Origin: Tritrichomonas musculus
Lineage: Eukaryota > Parabasalia > Tritrichomonadida > Tritrichomonadidae
Length of the DNA stretch: 64,000 nucleotides
Assembly: GCA_039105265.1 (NCBI GenBank)
Contig: JAPFFF010000008.1
Span: forward strand, 1,860,001 to 1,924,000
Direction: 5' to 3'
This document shows, one piece after another, positions 43,794-53,467 of the stretch (the stretch's first letter is position 1; the number at the start of each line of letters is the position of its first letter). Under the pieces are notes generated by a model. It made no database searches, had not been told where the DNA came from, and was given only the letters and a program-made list of their open reading frames with translations. A program made the position numbers and the translations under genes.

Positions 43794-46274
43794 TTAAGAA
43801 ATAAAATAATAACAATGTCGTCTACTAATTGGGTGCATCTTTGGTGCACCAACAACAACTTTAAAAACACTTTCTTTGTCTTTAATTATATCGTCTAGGA
43901 ATCTAGTGCTCTTTGCTGTTAATTCCTTGCCATCTAATCGAAAACTAATTAAATAGCTTCCTTTATATTCGAAAGTATTAAAAATTTCGATAGCATCCCC
44001 TTCTTTAACAAGTTTATCTATTGGTTCGTGTTTTCCTTTACGATAACTGTTATGTGTTAATATATTATCGTCTTTAATATTGTTCGGTACTTCTTTATCT
44101 ATTGCTGTGTTCGTGTAATACTCTAGAGGTTGGTTAACATGTATCTCGTCTCTTGTTGTTGTGCTGTTAACAATATTTATTTTTGCACGGAGATTACGAG
44201 AAGCATTATAATAGACACCTTCCTTTTCTATCTCTATTATAGGTATTCCTAACGAAGAGCCATAAATGTTATTCGCTATTTCTGTCCATTTGTTAATGTT
44301 CTCTCGTAAATAATCGTAAACAGAATTAACCGACCAGTAAATAGATAAATTAGATTCGCTACCAATATTGTTTTGTTTACTGCATAATAATAAAGCCTTG
44401 TTCCCATATCGAGTAAATATAAATTTAAAAGCATAAACAAATAAATGCGTCTTGTTCTCCAATTCGATTAATTTATGTTTGTTCGAATTAAGAGTATCGT
44501 TAAACGAATTAATAAACATACTCTTTATTTTTGTGGTATCTTGTATCTGTTGGTTAGACTCTTCTTCTTTTTGTTTTATTAGTTCGTTTATTAATTCTTC
44601 TCTCGCATTTTTAAATAGATTCTCTTCTTTGTCTTTCTTTAACAGTTTGGTTATTTTGCTTATGTTATCGATTGGTTTAAACACTATAGGAATGTTATAG
44701 GTTGTAAATTGGTTTATGTTCTTCTTTGGTTGTAATCGTAAGCGACAAATCGGGCAATCTAATAAACCTACATCTTCGGCTTTAATGGTTGTATCTTTAG
44801 TAATAAATGGTGTAAAGTAAGTATTTCCGTTCGATATATAAGTTATTAGTTCGTTTAATACAAACGATTTGTTTATTGTGTTTATTAGTTCTTTTGTATA
44901 TATTCGTTGTTTAATAAGCAAATTGTCGTTTCCTTCTTCGATAGTTCGCTTAAATGATACCAGAATAATTGGATAATTAAACGAATATAATTTAAGTATG
45001 TTCGAAAGCTTGTTTGTATTAACGTTCTTAATATAAAAGCCGTTTATGTTGTTTGTTAGCTTGTTTATCGAGTAAGAGAACAAAGCCAAGTTATAATCCA
45101 AATCCACAACACAAAGATTATATTTAATAGCATTAAGTAATAGCGACCATTGCTTGGATATACTGTTATAGAATATAAGATTTGGAGGTAATATATAAAC
45201 AAAATAATCGAGGTGTTTGTTAATGTATTCTTCTGTTATCGCTTGGTTATCGATATAATATGTTATTTCTAATCTTAAAATACCTGTATCGAGAGATTTC
45301 TTAATATTATCCTTTAATATCTGTTCTTGGTTATTTATCCAATGGCTGTAATGGTTTCCGACACTACCTCGAACATTTGGAGATTCTATTGCTTGCGCGA
45401 ATTTATTATAAAAATTATACCTAACAGCACCAAAAGAAGAATTCGTTATAAATGTTAAACAATTGGAACCGACAGATGCATTATTATCTATAATTATTTT
45501 AATCGGTTCTTCTGTTGTATTGTTGTTAATGGATTCCTCTCCTTCTTTTCTAAAGTCTGGCTTCGTTAATAAATAATCTATAACATCCTTCTTGTTAATG
45601 GTTCCGCTAAAGTCTTGGATTATTTCGATATCGTTTATAAATATACCATTATCGTTAAACTCTTTAATTCTCTCTTTATTGCATACAATATTAAGAACCT
45701 TATCTAGTGGAACATCTTGCAGAGATATTTTAATAAACTGTTTAATGGTTCCTTTATCGACTTTAAACGATGTCGGCTTTATGCTTGTCTTATTAATTAG
45801 TATATCGAATTTATTAAATAACTCTCTAATAATTTCTGTATTGTTAGCAAGGAATGGCGTAATTTCTTTAAGAACTTTATTAAATTGTCGGTCTTCTTTG
45901 GACTTTGGTGTATTCTCTTCTGGTTGGTCGTTTGTTCCCTTACGTTTAATATAATTCTTTAATGCTTTATTATTCTTTATAATATCTTCGGGTATAATAA
46001 AATGGATAATAATATTATCGCAGAATCTAGAACATAATGGTTTAAGCTCTTTATTGTTTGTTCCACCAAGCGTAAAATCGATATTGGCTGTATCGTTAAT
46101 GTTTAATGTATATGTTATGTTATGCAGCAATGTTTCGAAATTGGAGTTAGTATAGAAGTAAGAGAAAGGAAGCTTAACACCTTCTTTATCGAATATATTG
46201 TAATCGAGTTCGCGAATTGTTTCGAAAGTTCCTTGTTCTTCTTGGCTATCGCAGTTTGTAGTTAGTGGTTGCAT
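43794..46274 (-). CDS. 826-aa protein of the palindromic element (right copy), family unrecognised
   Basis: Mirror of 27500-29980 with the same 826-residue translation, so both copies are open over their full length. The two genes point towards each other across the centre. The CPIC pair, the coiled segment and the C-terminal domain are as described for the left copy. Identity between the arms implies recent duplication or continuing homogenisation. Confidence 0.85.
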   Translation of the reverse strand: MQPLTTNCDSQEEQGTFETIRELDYNIFDKEGVKLPFSYFYTNSNFETLLHNITYTLNINDTANIDFTLGGTNNKELKPLCSRFCDNIIIHFIIPEDIIKNNKALKNYIKRKGTNDQPEENTPKSKEDRQFNKVLKEITPFLANNTEIIRELFNKFDILINKTSIKPTSFKVDKGTIKQFIKISLQDVPLDKVLNIVCNKERIKEFNDNGIFINDIEIIQDFSGTINKKDVIDYLLTKPDFRKEGEESINNNTTEEPIKIIIDNNASVGSNCLTFITNSSFGAVRYNFYNKFAQAIESPNVRGSVGNHYSHWINNQEQILKDNIKKSLDTGILRLEITYYIDNQAITEEYINKHLDYFVYILPPNLIFYNSISKQWSLLLNAIKYNLCVVDLDYNLALFSYSINKLTNNINGFYIKNVNTNKLSNILKLYSFNYPIILVSFKRTIEEGNDNLLIKQRIYTKELINTINKSFVLNELITYISNGNTYFTPFITKDTTIKAEDVGLLDCPICRLRLQPKKNINQFTTYNIPIVFKPIDNISKITKLLKKDKEENLFKNAREELINELIKQKEEESNQQIQDTTKIKSMFINSFNDTLNSNKHKLIELENKTHLFVYAFKFIFTRYGNKALLLCSKQNNIGSESNLSIYWSVNSVYDYLRENINKWTEIANNIYGSSLGIPIIEIEKEGVYYNASRNLRAKINIVNSTTTRDEIHVNQPLEYYTNTAIDKEVPNNIKDDNILTHNSYRKGKHEPIDKLVKEGDAIEIFNTFEYKGSYLISFRLDGKELTAKSTRFLDDIIKDKESVFKVVVGAPKMHPISRRHCYYFIS

Positions 46275-46356
46275 TTACAAACGAATAAAAAACATATTTA
46301 AAACGAAAACAGGTTGTTTGTATTTTTTGTTAGTGTGTTTTTTTAATGTATTATAA

Positions 46357-47478
46357 GTGGATATATTAGTATAGATGTATTAGTATAGATGTATTAGTAT
46401 AGATGTATTAGTATAGATGTATTAGTATAGATGTATTAGTATAGATGTATTAGTATAGATGTATTAGTATAGATGTATTAGTATAGATGTATTAGTATAG
46501 ATGTATTAGTATAGATGTATTAGTATAGATGTATTAGTATAGATGTATTAGTATAGATGTATTAGTATAGATGTATTAGTATAGATGTATTAGTATAGAT
46601 GTATTAGTATAGATGTATTAGTATAGATGTATTAGTATAGATGTATTAGTATAGATGTATTAGTATAGATGTATTAGTATAGATGTATTAGTATAGATGT
46701 ATTAGTATAGATGTATTAGTATAGATGTATTAGTATAGATGTATTAGTATGGATATATTAGTATGGATATATTAGTATGGATATATTAGTATGGATATAT
46801 TAGTATAGATATATTAGTATGGATATATTAGTATGGATGTATTAGCATAGATGTATTAGTATAGATATATTAGTATGGATATATTAGTATGGATATATTA
46901 GTATGGATATATTAGTATGGATATATTAGTATGGATGTATTAGCATAGATGTATTAGTATGGATATATTAGTATGGATGTATTAGTATGGATATATTAGT
47001 ATGGATGTATTAGCATAGATGTATTAGTATGGATATATTAGTATGGATGTATTAGTATGGATATATTAGTATGGATGTATTAGCATAGATGTATTAGTAT
47101 GGATGTATTAGCATAGATGTATTAGTATGGATATATTAGTATGGATGTATTAGCATAGATATATTAGTATGGATATATTAGTATGGATATATTAGCATAG
47201 ATGTATTAGTATGGATATATTAGTATGGATGTATTAGCATAGATATATTAGTATGGATATATTAGTATGGATATATTAGTATGGATATATTAGTATGGAT
47301 ATATTAGTATGGATATATTAGTATGGATATATTAGTATGGATATATTAGTATGGATATATTAGTATGGATATATTAGTATGGATGTATTAGCATAGATGT
47401 ATTAGTATGGATATATTAGTATGGATGTATTAGTATGGATATATTAGTATGGATGTATTAGCATAGATGTATTAGTAG
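46357..47478. repeat. 14-bp minisatellite, right
   Basis: Mirror of 26268-27417, two units shorter. The homogeneous tagtatagatgtat run again lies next to the 826-aa gene and the mixed tagtatggatatat run lies outside. Confidence 0.92.
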
Positions 47479-47545
47479 GTCTTTTCTAAGATGGTCCTCG
47501 TGGTGGAGTACATGTGCCATTAAGTAGATGGTGATATGTACGAGA

Positions 47546-47778
47546 TTCTCGGGGTGCTACCTGTGCCGTTTCATAGATGGCGGGGTACCTAAGCTGTTTC
47601 GTAGATGGAGGGCAGTGGGGTGGGGCACCTGTGCTGTTTCATAGATAGTGGGCAGTGGGGCAGGTACCTGTGCCGTTTCATAGATGGGCGGTTGTGGGGT
47701 GGGGTACCTGTGCCGTTTCATGGATGGGCGGTTGTGGGGTGGGGTACCTGTGCCGTTTCATGGATGGGGAGCAGTAGT
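47546..47778. repeat. GC-rich 40-bp minisatellite, right
   Basis: Six copies against five at the left. The extra copy is an almost exact duplicate of its neighbour (gtggggtggggtacctgtgc repeated at about 47694 and 47734). Confidence 0.85.
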
Positions 47779-47789
47779 GAGAACAAGAA

Positions 47790-47907
47790 TATTTTTTTCT
47801 TTTCTTTTCTTTTTTCTTTTTTTCTTTTTTCTTTTTTTCTTTTATGACGAGTTCGTTCTTAGTCCAGACCTGCGACCCACAGCGAAAACCGACTCGTATA
47901 TACTACT
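47790..47907. repeat. Element terminus, right
   Basis: Polypyrimidine tract, then the fold-back segment with actcgt/acgagt, ending ...CTCGTATATACTACT at 47907. Mirror of 25879-25996. Confidence 0.7.
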
Positions 47908-48029
47908 TATATATCTTCAAGATCTTTCAAAGCACCAATTGCATCTTCTAATATTCGAAACGCTTTGAGGGGTAGTGTTTTCGGATCTTTAAAAATATTA
48001 GTTCCTTCAAAAGATATACCATTACTCAT
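47908..48029 (-). pseudogene. 5' piece of the interrupted locus (hAT-remnant flank)
   Basis: On the minus strand an ATG at 48029 opens 40 codons (MSNGISFEGTNIFKD, PLKAFRILEDAIGALKDLED) that run straight into the palindromic element. The continuation of the locus appears on the other side at 25878 and below, also on the minus strand. The first bases (47908-47912, tatat) repeat the bases left of the element. I do not recognise this piece by itself, and in a simple fill-in it does not join the left part in frame, so the locus was probably already decayed. Confidence 0.5.
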
Positions 48030-48377
48030 TAAAAAAAAAAAAAAAAAAAAAAAAACGGATTTTAAAAATGAAATAAAGATTTGATTATTAAAGTTTTGTA
48101 ATGTAATATTAATATGTTTTATTTTTCATAGCATAAGCCTTTTGCTTCTTTATGGCAAGCAGTTATTTAATATATTGAATAGAGTATAAAAGTATCGGAT
48201 CAAACTTTTACAAAAAAATTTCATTTACAATAAAACAAGATGGGAGAGTTGACATAATGTCACAACAATAAATTCATCAGGAAAGAACGAAACAAATATA
48301 AGCGACTTTATCTTTAGAACGTTTGCCAAGACTTAAAATGGCACCAATCTTCATAAAATTCCAAAAGCCATACATAG

Positions 48378-48737
48378 GCACCAATACATCAAGATGAGAA
48401 ATCTTTTTCACCAAAAAACAATGTAATCGATGATAATATGGACAAAAATGAAGGTCATCAATCAGAGAAAACATTTTAATCTAATGATTATTCTGATGAA
48501 TATTCTATTGAATACTCAGAAGAAGAAGAGAACAATGCTAAAACAAAAGAAGATTATATCCCCTTCACAATGTATAACTACTGCTTACTACATTCCCAAC
48601 CTCATTTACAGAAAACTAGGTGGAATGCTTTACGTGATTCAATTGATTTCATCTTAAATAATCATGATTTTTATATATTAGCTATTAAACATTTTCAAAA
48701 CACACCAGAAAAATGCGCAATTCGATGGCGACGATGA
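48378..48737 (+). pseudogene. Decayed ORF with an acidic region and TRWNALRDSI segment
   Basis: One frame stays coding-like over 120 codons with a single in-frame TAA (about 48478): FSPKNNVIDDNMDKN, then the acidic YSDEYSIEYSEEEENN, then HLQKTRWNALRDSIDFILNN. The TRWN word resembles the TRWNS motif of hAT transposases, so this may be another transposon remnant, in the opposite orientation to the flank of the palindrome. No ATG start is evident. Confidence 0.4.
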
Positions 48738-49762
48738 CTCTTCTCATAAAATCATTGTGATCTACATACAGCCTTTTCAGAGAATCTGGCCAAGCGAAAA
48801 TAAGTCGAATTGGAACTTGTTGATTTCAATTGAAGCAGTAATCATTTATTTTCTTACTCTGTCGGGAGAATAATTTCGATATATATCATCTAATTTCTTT
48901 TTTTTTGATATATATCTTCCATATGCGATCCTTTTGTTTTTCTCAACTTTAGCTGCTGGCGACAAGTATACAAGAATTGTTTTGTTTGCTTCTTCTTTAT
49001 TGAATGTGTATTGGTGAATGATTCCTGTTATACAAATATTTTCTTATTTGACTTATTATCTTATTTTATGATTTTTTTTTTTTTTTAAAAAAAAGTATTT
49101 TAATGATTTTTCATTCTTTAATAATTTGAATGTATTTTTGACTATTTGGGGAATACTCAGAGGTGTATTAATGATACCAAATCAGCTATATTGAAAATTT
49201 ATTCTCATTGGCTAAAAAAAGATAACAAATAGACCATTTACTTTGATATTAGATGTTTTTAAGTAGAATACAGAAAAATTAGTTAAAATACGTATAGCTG
49301 GGGAAAATATCAACAATTTAGTATCAGACTTTTTAGAATTGTGAAAAAACAGAGGTGATATTCGAAAGTAGTATAAGTTAGGGTATATCATAAAAATGGT
49401 CCCTAGCCCTACCTCAAAGGCCCCCTCAAAAAGCTTCAACCATCGATTTCATTCAAAAAAATTCACACCAAAAAATTTCAACAAAAAAAATTATCGTCTT
49501 GTCATCAAAATTTTTTTAAATGTTTTCTTTTCAATGTTAAAATTCTTGATGCAATTTTCAAAGACAGGGTTATTAATTCACAGATAATACTGTATTTCAG
49601 ATACCTCCAATTAGATAATACAAAAAAGAGAGTAAAAATCTTTATATACAAGGTTATAAAAAAAATATTTTAAATTTAATCATTGTACTTTTAAAAGTGT
49701 ATTTGGCCATCATTTAAAACGCATACGTTAACTTTCCAGTTAGAAAAATTATATTTACACAA
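48738..49762. other. AT-rich region without a supported gene
   Basis: Short frames occur (for example 49396-49587) but lack coding character. I see no repeats with terminal structure. Confidence 0.45.
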
Positions 49763-50152
49763 ATGGAAGCTGAACAAAATAATGATGAAAATAACGCTCA
49801 TAAGATGGAAATAAAAAAGAATAGAGCAGTAATTGCTAGTATGATGGCAACTATGGAAGGTTTAAAAAAAATTATTTCTGATCAAGATGGGATGATTAAG
49901 AATCTACTCACCAATGTTAAGAATCAAAATACAGAAATTGATAAATTAAATGCTATCGTTGGAACCAGAGGAGAACTCATCGCAAAGATGAAAAATAAAA
50001 TTGATTCTCTTACAGAACAAAATGAAATTCTAAATCGTAATATCATAGAATTAAAAGCAGAAAAAGATAAACTCGAAACAGATAAAAATCAAAAAATTGA
50101 TGAATTAAATAAACAGATTGCAGAATTACAAGAGCAAATAAAAGGATCGTAA
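49763..50152 (+). CDS. Coiled-coil protein, 129 aa
   Basis: From the ATG at 49763 the protein is almost entirely helical with heptad spacing from about residue 20 to the end (MIKNLLTNVKNQNTEIDKL, LNKQIAELQEQI). It has no membrane segment, signal peptide or catalytic motif. Proteins of this kind serve as dimerising tethers or cytoskeletal linkers; the specific role cannot be read. The frame is intact and in a gene-poor stretch. Confidence 0.6.
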   Translation: MEAEQNNDENNAHKMEIKKNRAVIASMMATMEGLKKIISDQDGMIKNLLTNVKNQNTEIDKLNAIVGTRGELIAKMKNKIDSLTEQNEILNRNIIELKAEKDKLETDKNQKIDELNKQIAELQEQIKGS

Positions 50153-51384
50153 TATCTATCCTAGAACAGAAATTCAATTTTATACCTATTTCTATAGTAT
50201 TTTCTTAATAATCAGCTAAATAGGCGATTTATTTTTCATGATTATATGCTAATCTGTTCATTACAAAAAACTTTATTTTATAAACAATAATAAATATCAT
50301 ACATCTATCATCATTAGTTAGTTTATTAGTTTAAATTTTTTTTTTTATGAAATTAGAATCTTTTTTCAATTTGAAAAGAAATTACGACATACAGAACAGA
50401 CTTAAAAGAATTTATTTGCTGTTTAAAGTTTAAAATAGCGCTTTAATTTTCTTCCATCAACCAATTGACCAAAATTGGTATTAAACTAACCAAATAATAT
50501 TGAATCAACTTTTCCCTTTTTAAAAGTGATTATTATTTTACCAACTTTTGGATAGAATTTATTTGTAAGAAATAATTGCGATATTAGTAAAAAGTGATTT
50601 TGGAGAATAATAATCATATTTGATTTACTGAAATACGCTATTAAATCTTTATTAGATATCATAAATGAGTCTATAAATATTTGGAAAAGAAGTACCAGAC
50701 TATAAATATAAAGAACGCCGATATTATTATTAAATTAGATTTTTTTAAAATCTGAACTTTTGAAATTGAAAATAAAGGTTGCACTAAAAGTGGAAGCATT
50801 GACAGAATTCTGGAATTAAAAAAAAAAAAAAGAATATATTTGGCGAGGATATTTAGACTTGTTACTGAATTACCGAAAGTTGCTGTTCATCTTCTAGTCT
50901 GCCGTTGATTTGATAACGTTAAGGTCTTACCTTACTGTGTTCTTATCTGGTTGAGCCATAACCTGTAATCGATTTGAATTATAAACCGTTTGAGTTATCA
51001 TCTGGCTAAAATATCATTTAGCAGAATCAATAATCAGTTTTAACTTCAATATGAGAATGCAATCATCTTTCTGAAATTGAAAAAAACTAAAATAAGGTAT
51101 TTTATCTCAAAAAGTTTTGAATGATTATATATTATCAAATTGAAATATTGATATTTTGATTATTTTAATCCCCATACTCAAAATTATCTCATATTATACA
51201 TAACTATGAAAAACAATTGAATTCTCATTTAGTAAAAGGTGAATTAAAGGCCAAATATTCTGATGAATTTGTTTAATAGACGATATATTACTTTTTCAAA
51301 GAATATCGTATACGATATACTAATTCTCAAAAAATCCTTTTATCTATTAACTTTTTAATTTCATATCACTTTGTTTTTCATCAA
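50153..51384. other. AT-rich intergenic region
   Basis: About 1.2 kb with no coding frame. A TCATAT motif at 51361-51366, 24 bases before the aldo/keto reductase ATG, fits the trichomonad initiator consensus TCA-Py-(A/T). Confidence 0.5.
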
Positions 51385-52227
51385 ATGACTATTGAATTAA
51401 GCAATGGAATAAAAATACCATCAATTGGTATTGGTACTTTTTTACTTCAACCAGATGTAGCCCAAAAATCAGTTGAAGCTGCTCTTAAAGATGGATATCG
51501 TTTAATTGATACAGCGAATGCATATATGAACGAAAAAGCTGTCGGACGAGCAATGAAAAACTCAGGAATTCCACGAAATGAAATTTTCCTAAGTACCAAA
51601 TTATGGCCAACAGTCTATGAAGATCAAGATGCTGTCGAAAAAACACTCAAAAGGCTCCAAACTGACTATATCGATTTACTTTTCATCCATCAACCGGCAG
51701 GCAATTATATGGCAGGATATCGCCAAATTGAAAAAGCATATAAAGAGGGAAAGGTCAAATCAATTGGTATTTCTAACTTCCATGATGCAAAATTAGAGAG
51801 ACTTTTGAAAGAATGCGAAATAAAGCCTCACGTTATTCAAACCGAATGCCATCCATATTGGACTCAACATAATTTAATGGATACACTCAAACCTTACGGA
51901 ACAGTATTAATGGCTTGGTATCCTTTGGGACATGGTGACAAAGGCCTAATCAACGAACAAATATTTAATACCTTAGCTCAAAAATACCATAAATCAAATG
52001 CTCAAATTATTTTGAAATGGCACATCCAGAAAGGATTCATTGTCATTCCAGGTTCATCCAATCCTTCTCATATTGCCTCAAACTTTGATATATTTGATTT
52101 CAATTTGACAAACGAAGAAATGAATCAAATTGCTCATTTGGATGACAAGAAGAGATATTACATACCTGATGATGCCAAAGAAGAATCATATGCTGGAATG
52201 AAAATGGATTTTGATTCTCAAAAATAA
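51385..52227 (+). CDS. Aldo/keto reductase
   Basis: This 280-aa cytosolic NADPH-dependent oxidoreductase is the usual length for the family, and its (alpha/beta)8 barrel looks complete. The catalytic tetrad is visible: D42 and Y47 in DTANAYMNE, K72 in LSTKLWP and H102 in LLFIHQPAG. SIGISNF follows at the expected place, and the cofactor-binding end has IPGSSNPSHIASNFDIFDF. It most resembles the prostaglandin F synthase/2,5-diketogluconate reductase-like branch that reduces a broad set of aldehydes. The gene shows no sign of decay. Bacterial-like aldo/keto reductases are common in trichomonads and may be transfers. Confidence 0.93.
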   Translation: MTIELSNGIKIPSIGIGTFLLQPDVAQKSVEAALKDGYRLIDTANAYMNEKAVGRAMKNSGIPRNEIFLSTKLWPTVYEDQDAVEKTLKRLQTDYIDLLFIHQPAGNYMAGYRQIEKAYKEGKVKSIGISNFHDAKLERLLKECEIKPHVIQTECHPYWTQHNLMDTLKPYGTVLMAWYPLGHGDKGLINEQIFNTLAQKYHKSNAQIILKWHIQKGFIVIPGSSNPSHIASNFDIFDFNLTNEEMNQIAHLDDKKRYYIPDDAKEESYAGMKMDFDSQK

Positions 52228-52414
52228 AAATTTATTTCATTAATAAATTAGAGTAACTAGTTTATATCATATATATGTTAATATTATTTTCTATGCCTTT
52301 TTTTTTAATCAAAACATTATTTCTGGTAGATTTGATGAAATTTCAATAATAAACGATTACGGTTAACAATTTTTGTTGCAAAAAGTTAACTAAAATTTTT
52401 AGAATTCAAAATTC

Positions 52415-52600
52415 TTGAAATTGAAAAAGCTTGCAAATTCCGAATCAATCAAAATATCAAAGCAAAAATTGGAAAATGCTATAAATAAATATGACTTTCT
52501 TCACATTTCATCGGAATTCAGTTTTGAACAAAATCAAAATACTTTTCAAAAATTCAAAGAATCAAAAACAATCATAATAGAAGTACAAAGACCTAAATAA
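52415..52600 (+). pseudogene. Fragment with KLANSESIK word, no ATG start
   Basis: An open stretch starting at TTG encodes KLKKLANSESIKISKQKLEN and then YDFLHISSEFSFEQNQNTF. The first words recur as EMKKLAESESLN at about 53323, so the two fragments come from related genes. I cannot name the family. Confidence 0.3.
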
Positions 52601-52716
52601 AAAAATAGATGATTAATATTTGATTATTGGATTTAAATTTACCATAATGATTTATCAAGCCATCATTGATTTCTTTTCTTCAGCCTCTTTTTTTCATTTC
52701 ATAATGATATAAAAAT

Positions 52717-52980
52717 ATGTTTACGGGAAATGCAAGCAATTTAAAGTTGGATTTAATTGATAAATATGATAAAATTGACTTTGATTTCACTTTTTCTGAA
52801 GAACTTCAAAATTTTAACGATGAACTCAAAATAACGAATTCAAACTCATTAACATAAACATGGGAACATATTAGATCTGCCATTAGTGGATATTTGATCA
52901 AACAAAGTTACGACAGAACAAATAAAATCAACAATTTTTTCAAAAATCATTCAAATGAAATATTCGATGAACATGACTAA
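52717..52980 (+). pseudogene. Decayed small ORF
   Basis: From an ATG the frame reads 88 codons with one in-frame TAA at about 52855: DKIDFDFTFSEELQNFNDEL before it, TWEHIRSAISGYLIKQSYD after. Family unknown. It shares the decayed character of its neighbours. Confidence 0.35.
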
Positions 52981-53214
52981 AGTGCCCCAAAAAAATAGGG
53001 GTCTCATTCAATAAAATAGGGGTCGACGATCAAGTTAAGAAAAAATTGAATATTTTTTCGGAAAATAAAATTTTAAGAAAAAAATTTTTTTCAAATATTT
53101 TTTTCTCAAAATAAATTTTTATTATCGTTTTCCCTTGAAATTAATTATTTTTTGAATCGAATTAATTATTTTTTGAATCTACCCCCTTTATTTCTCTCAC
53201 TTTATATAGAATTG

Positions 53215-53408
53215 AGGTATTCAGGTTCTAGCGCAGTTTCTAAAACATTTTTAGTTTATCATATTGAAAAAGAAGAACTTTTTACAGCTAAATAATATAA
53301 CACTTATGATATTGAAATGAAAAAGCTTGCTGAAAGTGAAAGTCTGAATTTACTAAGGCAGCGGATATTTATGCTTTCGCTGAATGTTTGACAAAATTGC
53401 TAAGATAA
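53215..53408 (+). pseudogene. Protein-kinase fragment
   Basis: A glycine-loop-like start (RYSGSSAVSKTFLVYHIEKE) is followed by an in-frame TAA (53291-53293). After a shift of frame comes FTKAADIYAFAECLTKLL, which matches the subdomain IX region (KxDVYAFA) of the trichomonad TKL kinases. The catalytic loop is absent. Confidence 0.45.
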
Positions 53409-53467
53409 AATGTTAAGATACAAAAAGAATTTTGGATTCGATTTTTATTAATATAATTTCAAACATT

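Larger units (their letters stand above)
25879..47907. mobile_element. 22-kb palindromic element of unrecognised family
   Basis: Two arms, 25879-36659 and 37018-47907, are reverse complements around a unique 358-bp spacer. The ends read AGTAGTATATACGAG inward on both sides. Outside, the flanks differ and mirror symmetry ends abruptly. Each arm holds one 826-aa gene, a domain-sized homologue of its C terminus, an 86-aa ORF, a partial homologue of its middle region, and five classes of tandem repeat. The arms have the same length except for repeat copy number. The AG...CT ends and the 5-6 bp direct repeat recall Polinton-type integration, but I find no protein-primed polymerase, retroviral-type integrase, packaging ATPase, protease or capsid gene, so I do not assign it to that class. 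It looks whole and young. It could be a non-autonomous passenger or the integrated inverted dimer of a linear replicon; both are inference. Confidence 0.88.
37018..47907. repeat. Right arm of the palindrome, 10,890 bp
   Basis: Reverse complement of the left arm. Its net excess of 109 bp equals +135 (17-bp array), +40 (40-bp array), -38 (19-bp array) and -28 (14-bp array); a one-base unit variant is included in the first figure. Confidence 0.95.

Noticed and set aside
25879-47907. Polinton/Maverick identification of the palindromic element
   Set aside because: Ends AG...CT and a short duplication are compatible, but no polymerase, integrase, ATPase, protease or capsid gene is recognisable, and 10.8-kb arms are far longer than Polinton terminal repeats.
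48277-48474. 65-aa minus-strand frame
   Set aside because: Antisense to a more convincing coding remnant on the plus strand.
49396-49587. 63-aa plus-strand frame
   Set aside because: Starts in a proline/serine run and drifts into lysine/phenylalanine low complexity; no neighbour or motif supports it.
52985-53200. Possible transposon ends around aaataggggtcgac and ctaccccc
   Set aside because: The words are only loosely inverted and no target duplication is visible.
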